Shown: positions 4,765 to 8,874 of the stretch, one piece after another
Position numbering within the stretch: position 1 is the stretch's first letter
Layout of the letters: every line of letters starts with the position of its first letter
DNA from: Saccharospirillum sp035704555
Lineage (GTDB): Bacteria > Pseudomonadota > Gammaproteobacteria > Pseudomonadales > Natronospirillaceae
DNA length: 8,874 nt
Direction of reading: 5' to 3'
NCBI GenBank assembly: GCA_035704555.1
Contig: DASSWT010000089.1
Coordinates: 1 to 8,874 of the forward strand
Notes under the pieces: generated by a model
Database searches by the model: none
What the model saw: the letters and a program-made list of their open reading frames with translations, nothing else
Told to the model about the DNA's origin: nothing
Position numbers and translations under genes: made by a program

Positions 4765-7257
4765 TCAGGTTTGGCGGCCCTGTTGCCAGTGCAGCAGGCG
4801 TTCTACCAGCATCGGGCGGGAGAAGGGTTTCGGGATCAGGTCGTCCATACCGGCGGCGAAGGCTTCGTCGCGGTCGCGTTCCATGGTGTTGGCGGTGATG
4901 GCGAGAATTGGGGTGTTGGCGTTGGGGCCATCGCCTTTGCGGATCTGCCGGGTGGCTTCAAAGCCGTCCATCTTGGGCATCTGGCAATCCATCAGAATGA
5001 AGTCGTAGTGGACGGCGGCGGCCTGTTCTACCGCACCCACACCGTCGTAGGCAACGTCCAGTTCACACCGCTCCCGCTCCAGGATGGCGGTCAGCAATTT
5101 CAGGTTGAGCGGGTTGTCTTCTACGATCAGCACATGGCAGCCCGCCAGTGGGGCTGGCTCTATGGCGGTTGGGTCCTGTTCCGGTGCGCTGGTGCAAGGC
5201 AGGCTCAACCGGGTCAGGGTGTGATCGGCATGCTGTTCCGGTGTCAGTTCGGCACCGAGAATGTCGGCGAAAGCCTGGCTTAAATAGAGGTTAAGTGTCG
5301 GGCCTGAGAGCGGCGGTTTTTCCGCTCTGTGCTCGGGGCTGACCAGGTCGGCCAGAGGCTGGGTGTGAACGGTATCAACCGGGTTTGGCTGACGCAGCGT
5401 CAGGTCCAGTCGCTGTGCTGTGGCATCAAAGTGCGCACTCATTTCAATGTCGCCCTGCTGGCTGTGCTGCAGGGCGTTGTCGAGCAGGTGATCGAGAATG
5501 TGCTGTGTGTTGTGCCAGTCTAGCACCAGTGTGCCGGGCAGGGTGTCGGCGCCTTTCAGGGTGCAGGAGCGACCGTGGCTCGAAAAGGCTGCCGAGAGGC
5601 GGTGCTGGCAATCCTCCAGGCGCGCACGCACATCAACCGCGGCCGGGCGGCTGACCACCGGGTAGGCCAGTAGTTCGGCGTAGGACAACAGGCTTTCGAC
5701 CTGGTGGTGCGTGGTGTGGGTCGCGTTTTGCAGCAGGTGCAGTAGCTCCTGCTGCCGGGCCGCCAGCGGGCTACTGGCCAGCTCCGCCAGTGCACCAAGG
5801 GCATGGGTGATGGGCGTGCGCAGTTCATGGCTGACCAGGCGCAGGAATTCATCCTTGCTGCGGTTGGCATCACGTGCATCCTGCAGTGCCTGGTCGAGTT
5901 TGGCCAGTGCTTGCAGGGCTTCTTCCTTGGCTTCGGCTTCTCGTTGTTCGCGTTCGCGATGGTCGTTGCGCAGGAAGTTCGCCTGAGCGACCGACATCAG
6001 CAGTGATTCATAGGCCACACCAAACAACAAGGCACGTTGCACGAAGAAGTTGGATGGCAGCACGCCCTGAACATAGAGGTTGTACAGAACGGAGCAGATG
6101 ACCATTCCGGACCAGCTGATCAGAAACAGCGGCGCTGAATTCAGGCCTTTGACGGTGGCGCTGATGCCGAGATAAATAACGGTGACGAAGAAGATCAGGT
6201 TGGCCAGGGTGACGATGGTGACCGCGTGGTTGATCAGGTCCAGAAGCCCGAAGGGAATGGAGGCAATTCCCAGCCAGCGCAACCCACTGAGCACACGGTG
6301 CAGACGCGGGTAGTAGGTTCGGGTGCGCAGGAAATGCTGGCAAAAGCTGTAGCCACCCCAGAAGAACATCGCCAGCCCGAAAAAAGCCGCGTTTTGCTGA
6401 AAGAAGATGGAATTGGGCCATAGATACAGGTAGCCGAGGCCGGAGTTGTAGACGGAAAACAGGATGATGCCGCTCAGGTAAATCAGGTAACTGAAGCGGA
6501 AACGATCCCGGTCGACCTGCCACATCACCAGGTTGAACAACAACATGGCGCTGCTGAGTGTAATCAGCAGAACGTCGAGCATCATCTCCCAGGTGGCGGC
6601 ATTCAACTGGCTTAATTCGTCGTTCAGGCTGATATCGAGTGCCAGGGTGCTGCGGCCATAGGCGGCGATGTAGATTTCCCGCGATTCGCCGGGTGCGATG
6701 TTCAGCGGTACCAGATAGCCCGGAAACGCAAAACGTCGCAACTCGCTGGGCCGGCGGTCACCGGCGATGAACACTGGCTCGTCCAACGCCAGGGGTTGAC
6801 CTGGGGGTACTGAATAAACATCGACGTAATCGGCCGCCTCGGCGTTGATCGCCAGAAACCAGTCGCTTTGTTGAGTGTCGTTGTAGACGCTGAGCGCCAG
6901 CCAGGCTTTCTGGTTGTCGCGGATGTAGCCAAAATTGGGGGTGGATTCGAAACTTTGGGGCAGAGCATCGAGGCTGGGTGGGGTGTCCAGCGGTAACAGC
7001 CCTCCGTTCAGGGCGTTGAGCGTAACGCTGCCATTCACCTGTGACAGTTGAATATGGTTGTCAGCCAGGGTGGTCGCGCTGGTCGATAAACCGGCTAACA
7101 GGCCGAGCGCCAGCAAGACCGGCTGGGCTTTGTTACGGTACCGTCGCAGCGGAGGTACTGTCAGCCAAACAAACCATTTCCCAAGCCGGGAAGCGAGACC
7201 GGGCTCGGTACAGAGGTTCCTTGTCGTGGCCAGTGATCCCTGGTTTGTCATCGGCAT
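4765..7257 (-). CDS. 7TMR-DISM hybrid sensor histidine kinase with C-terminal receiver
   Basis: An 830-aa inner-membrane signalling protein. In order: a signal-like hydrophobic segment (about 45-65), an extracytoplasmic beta-rich 7TMR-DISMED2 domain (70-212), seven transmembrane helices (about 222-425), a charged coiled coil (428-470), HisKA with the phosphoacceptor His477 in SHELRTP, an ATP-binding-like domain (575-690), and a receiver (707-825) with Asp757 in LMDCQMPKMDG, acidic pocket Glu713/Asp714, Thr788 and Lys810. The DISMED2 domain is a predicted carbohydrate-binding fold. The N-box is kept (LLDNALQHS, Asn594), but the usual DxGxG is missing near 621-630. The GTGLGL box reads SGPTLNLYLS (651-660), so ATP binding is doubtful. 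The ATG at 7257 has no ribosome site but lies 2 nt after the stop of the upstream small gene, so coupled translation is likely. No dedicated response regulator is nearby. Confidence 0.9.
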   Translation of the reverse strand: MPMTNQGSLATTRNLCTEPGLASRLGKWFVWLTVPPLRRYRNKAQPVLLALGLLAGLSTSATTLADNHIQLSQVNGSVTLNALNGGLLPLDTPPSLDALPQSFESTPNFGYIRDNQKAWLALSVYNDTQQSDWFLAINAEAADYVDVYSVPPGQPLALDEPVFIAGDRRPSELRRFAFPGYLVPLNIAPGESREIYIAAYGRSTLALDISLNDELSQLNAATWEMMLDVLLITLSSAMLLFNLVMWQVDRDRFRFSYLIYLSGIILFSVYNSGLGYLYLWPNSIFFQQNAAFFGLAMFFWGGYSFCQHFLRTRTYYPRLHRVLSGLRWLGIASIPFGLLDLINHAVTIVTLANLIFFVTVIYLGISATVKGLNSAPLFLISWSGMVICSVLYNLYVQGVLPSNFFVQRALLFGVAYESLLMSVAQANFLRNDHREREQREAEAKEEALQALAKLDQALQDARDANRSKDEFLRLVSHELRTPITHALGALAELASSPLAARQQELLHLLQNATHTTHHQVESLLSYAELLAYPVVSRPAAVDVRARLEDCQHRLSAAFSSHGRSCTLKGADTLPGTLVLDWHNTQHILDHLLDNALQHSQQGDIEMSAHFDATAQRLDLTLRQPNPVDTVHTQPLADLVSPEHRAEKPPLSGPTLNLYLSQAFADILGAELTPEQHADHTLTRLSLPCTSAPEQDPTAIEPAPLAGCHVLIVEDNPLNLKLLTAILERERCELDVAYDGVGAVEQAAAVHYDFILMDCQMPKMDGFEATRQIRKGDGPNANTPILAITANTMERDRDEAFAAGMDDLIPKPFSRPMLVERLLHWQQGRQT

Positions 7258-7259
7258 GT

Positions 7260-7481
7260 TCAGAACAATGCATCCAGGCCCAGCTTAACACTTAGGCTGA
7301 TGTTTACACCTTCCTTTTCTTCAATCGCGCCCAGTAGATAGCCGCTTTCCAGCGAGAACCGGGCGTTATCGTCCAGTGGTGTGGGAATATCCTCTTCCAG
7401 GTCTGTTACCAGCAACACATTGCCAGCAGCAAACGCGGTACCGGTTAATAACAGCAGCAACCCAACAACAAGGCGAATCAC
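7260..7481 (-). CDS. Small exported protein of unknown function, coupled to the sensor kinase
   Basis: A 73-aa protein starting at GTG 7481, preceded 9 nt away by GGAG (7491-7494 on the - strand). The N-terminus MIRLVVGLLLLLTGTAFA is a clear Sec signal with cleavage likely after AFA. The mature part of about 55 residues is acidic at first (TDLEED) and ends in an alternating stretch, NISLSVKLGLDALF, finishing with Phe. That ending recalls outer-membrane beta-strand termini, but the protein is too short to form a barrel alone. I do not recognise the family. Its TGA stop is separated from the kinase ATG by only two bases, so the two are surely co-transcribed and probably co-translated. This suggests a periplasmic partner or ligand-facing accessory of the kinase, which is inference. 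An upstream ATG at 7538 is unlikely, because a promoter -10 (7517-7522) lies downstream of it. Confidence 0.65.
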   Translation of the reverse strand: MIRLVVGLLLLLTGTAFAAGNVLLVTDLEEDIPTPLDDNARFSLESGYLLGAIEEKEGVNISLSVKLGLDALF

Positions 7482-7516
7482 GACAGCAAGCTCCGAAAAC
7501 GGGATGAATAACGCGG

Positions 7517-7543
7517 AGTATAGACACAGGATCGGCATTGCAA
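7517..7543 (-). promoter_or_regulatory. Predicted sigma-70 promoter for the small protein/kinase operon
   Basis: On the - strand, -35 TTGCAA (7543-7538) and -10 TATACT (7522-7517) are separated by 15 nt. Transcription would start near 7510, giving a leader of about 30 nt that carries the GGAG before GTG 7481. The short spacer lowers confidence. A TTGACA further upstream (7589-7584) lacks a good -10. Confidence 0.45.
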
Positions 7544-7616
7544 GCCAGCAGGAGTACTATTTTCAGGGGAAATCGGCTAAGGCTGTCAATATCGTGACGC
7601 TTTGCATGCACTGTGC

Positions 7617-7644
7617 TTGCAACAGAGGGTAAGCCTCGTATGAT
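7617..7644 (+). promoter_or_regulatory. Predicted sigma-70 promoter for the ketimine reductase operon
   Basis: TTGCAA (7617-7622), a 16-nt spacer, then TATGAT (7639-7644), which matches the -10 consensus at five of six positions. Transcription would begin near 7651, about 40 nt before the ATG at 7691. It faces away from the promoter of the kinase operon. Confidence 0.5.
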
Positions 7645-7657
7645 GAAAATCTAATCA

Positions 7658-7670
7658 TTAACGGTGTTAA
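7658..7670. promoter_or_regulatory. Possible operator, TTAAC-GGT-GTTAA
   Basis: A perfect 5-3-5 inverted repeat just downstream of the predicted transcription start of the ketimine reductase operon, where a bound repressor would block initiation or early elongation. No regulator gene in view is an obvious partner. Short palindromes also arise by chance. Confidence 0.25.
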
Positions 7671-7678
7671 CCGCTGAA

Positions 7679-7684
7679 TGGAGG
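7679..7684 (+). promoter_or_regulatory. Ribosome binding site deciding the reductase start
   Basis: TGGAGG lies 6 nt before ATG 7691. It falls inside the reading frame that would begin at GTG 7664, so it argues for the shorter protein. Confidence 0.75.
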
Positions 7685-7690
7685 CATTGG

Positions 7691-8629
7691 ATGGACGTTA
7701 TTGGCAGCGAACAGGTAGCTCGTTTACTGGCCTGGCCAGCATTGATTGAACGGATTGCGAGCGCCTTTGTCGAAGGTGTGGAAGCACCCCCGCGCCATCA
7801 TCACGCCATGCATCGCAAAGACGGTGAAGCCACCATGCTGCTGATGCCCGCCTGGCAAACGGAGGGATACGTGGGCGTGAAAATGGTAAACGTCTACCCG
7901 CAAAATGCAGACGCTGGCTTGCCGGCTATTTCCGGGGTCTATTTACTCAGCAATGGCGACAACGGCCAGCCCCTGGCCTGTATTGACGGCAGCGAGCTGA
8001 CCCGGCGTCGTACCGCAGCGGCCTCTGCCCTGGCCGCACGCGAACTGGCACACCCTGATGCTGAGACCCTGGTCGTGCTCGGTACCGGCAAGTTGGCGCC
8101 GATGCTGATCGAAGCCCACGCCAGCGTGCGGCCCATTCGAAAAGTGCAGATCTGGGGGCGCAATCCGGACAAGGCTGCAGAGCTGGCACAGCAGTATCAG
8201 GACCGTTTTGACACCAGTGTTGTAACCGACCTGGCCGCGAGTGTGAGCAAGGCCGACATCATCAGTTGCGCAACCTTGTCGACCGAACCACTGGTCAAAG
8301 GCGACTGGCTCAAGCCCGGGGCCCACCTCGACCTGGTTGGAGCGTTCCGGCCAACCATGCGCGAAACCAACAGTGTAGCGATAACGCGCGGCAAGGTGTT
8401 CGTTGATACCTACGCGGGCGCCCGGGGCGAAGCGGGTGACCTGCTGCAGGCGATCGAAGAGAGCGACTTCAGCTTCGATGATGTTCAGGCAGAGCTGGCG
8501 GAAGTGTTGCGCGGTGACAAACCGGGCCGGAAGCAGAGCGATGACATTACCGTCTTTAAATCCGTCGGCGCGTCACTGGAAGATCTGGCCGCCGCCATCG
8601 AAGTCTGGCAGCAGTACGCAGGAGCCTGA
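7691..8629 (+). CDS. Ornithine cyclodeaminase/mu-crystallin family protein, probable cyclic ketimine reductase
   Basis: A 312-aa cytoplasmic enzyme of the OCD/mu-crystallin family. Visible landmarks are GVKMVNVYP (62-70, with the family's substrate-site Lys64), TRRRTAA (104-110), the Rossmann turn VLGTGKLAP (129-137), and GRNPDKA (156-162) after the next strand, where the Arg suggests NADP(H). True ornithine cyclodeaminases have an acidic residue just after the VG near 217. Here the segment reads DLVGAFRPTMRET (214-226), the form I associate with Delta1-pyrroline-2-carboxylate/Delta1-piperideine-2-carboxylate reductases. It is followed by VFVDTYAGARGEAGDL (237-251). Such enzymes reduce the cyclic imines to L-proline or L-pipecolate. 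The start at ATG 7691 is fixed by TGGAGG. The gene ends 3 nt before a D-amino-acid dehydrogenase, a natural source of these imines. The family is certain, the substrate inferred; ornithine cyclodeaminase or alanine dehydrogenase activity is less likely. Confidence 0.87.
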   Translation: MDVIGSEQVARLLAWPALIERIASAFVEGVEAPPRHHHAMHRKDGEATMLLMPAWQTEGYVGVKMVNVYPQNADAGLPAISGVYLLSNGDNGQPLACIDGSELTRRRTAAASALAARELAHPDAETLVVLGTGKLAPMLIEAHASVRPIRKVQIWGRNPDKAAELAQQYQDRFDTSVVTDLAASVSKADIISCATLSTEPLVKGDWLKPGAHLDLVGAFRPTMRETNSVAITRGKVFVDTYAGARGEAGDLLQAIEESDFSFDDVQAELAEVLRGDKPGRKQSDDITVFKSVGASLEDLAAAIEVWQQYAGA

Positions 8630-8632
8630 AGC

Positions 8633-8874
8633 ATGCATATAGCGGTAATTGGGGCCGGTGTGGTCGGCGTGACCACGGCCTGGGCGCTGCGCCAGCGCGG
8701 CCACACCGTCAGTGTGATTGAACCCCAGTCAGCAGCGGGAATGGAAACCAGCAAGGCCAACGCGGGCCAGCGCAGCTACGGCTACGTGTACCCCTGGGCT
8801 TCACCGGCGATGATCGGCAAGGCCTTGCCCTGGCTGCTGTCGGCCGATGGCCCGCTGAAAATGAAGCAACCGCC
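8633..8874 (+). CDS. FAD-dependent D-amino-acid dehydrogenase (DadA-like), N-terminal part (3' end outside window)
   Basis: Eighty codons are visible before the window ends. The N-terminus is a dinucleotide-binding fold, VIGAGVVGVTTAWAL (5-19), with an acidic residue at the end of the second strand (VIEPQ, Glu30) to hold the FAD ribose. The segment METSKANAGQ (37-46), followed by YVYPWASPAM, matches the ETSxANAGQ signature of DadA-type dehydrogenases. These oxidise D-amino acids to imino or keto acids and pass electrons to the respiratory chain. The ATG at 8633 has GGAG 8 nt upstream and begins 3 nt after the stop of the ketimine reductase, so the two form an operon. The DadA-like subfamily is well supported; the substrate (D-Ala, D-Pro, D-Lys or another) cannot be decided from this fragment. 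Confidence 0.87.
   Translation, partial: MHIAVIGAGVVGVTTAWALRQRGHTVSVIEPQSAAGMETSKANAGQRSYGYVYPWASPAMIGKALPWLLSADGPLKMKQP

Noticed and set aside
4771..5283. A 170-codon open frame on the + strand opposite the kinase receiver region
   Set aside because: It is antisense to well-conserved receiver and ATPase-like coding sequence and its product resembles nothing known.
6008..6523. A 171-codon - strand frame inside the kinase gene
   Set aside because: It is out of frame with the transmembrane region of the kinase, is rich in Pro, Leu and Arg, and has no ribosome site.
7482..7538. ATG 7538 as start of the small exported protein
   Set aside because: It would place a second hydrophobic stretch before the signal peptide and lies upstream of the predicted -10 box. 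GTG 7481 has a good GGAG at the right distance.
7664..7690. GTG 7664 as start of the ketimine reductase
   Set aside because: TGGAGG sits 6 nt before ATG 7691, and OCD-family proteins normally begin close to that point.

Overview
The window looks like chromosomal DNA from a free-living gammaproteobacterium, probably marine or halophilic (Oceanospirillales-like). This rests on a moderately high GC content, a 7TMR-DISM hybrid kinase, an AapJ/BztA-type amino-acid binding protein and a dispersed palindromic repeat. The genus cannot be fixed from this sequence alone. No RNA gene, CRISPR array, insertion sequence or phage gene was seen.

Left part, + strand (1-3904). The window opens inside a LacI-family regulator. 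Next come a 117-bp palindromic repeat, an AGE-family sugar isomerase/epimerase (mannose isomerase-like), a lipoprotein with two LEA14/WHy-type domains, and a stand-alone periplasmic amino-acid-binding protein. The regulator and isomerase suggest a small sugar-use locus. The other two genes show no visible functional link to it.

Centre, - strand (4106-7481). A second copy of the palindromic repeat lies in the convergent gap at 3905-4105. Beyond it, in transcription order, are a 73-aa exported protein, a hybrid sensor kinase whose ATD starts 2 nt after the small gene's stop, and an NlpC/P60 lipoprotein resembling the murein endopeptidase MepS. The kinase has a 7TMR-DISM sensor, HisKA, a degenerate ATP-binding domain and an intact receiver. 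The small gene and the kinase are almost certainly one transcription and translation unit. The endopeptidase follows after about 100 nt containing an inverted repeat.

Right part, + strand (7691-8874). Facing away from the kinase operon across a divergent promoter region are an ornithine cyclodeaminase/mu-crystallin-family protein and, 3 nt later, the start of a DadA-like D-amino-acid dehydrogenase. The first has the active-site sequence of the ketimine reductases rather than of true ornithine cyclodeaminase. Together they could oxidise a D-amino acid such as D-proline or D-lysine to a cyclic imine and reduce it to the L form.

The most unusual signals are the paired palindromic repeats, whose arms have changed together while the loop stayed almost fixed; the kinase with a damaged ATP-binding site; and the unrecognised small exported protein coupled to it. 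No clearly new multi-gene system was found.
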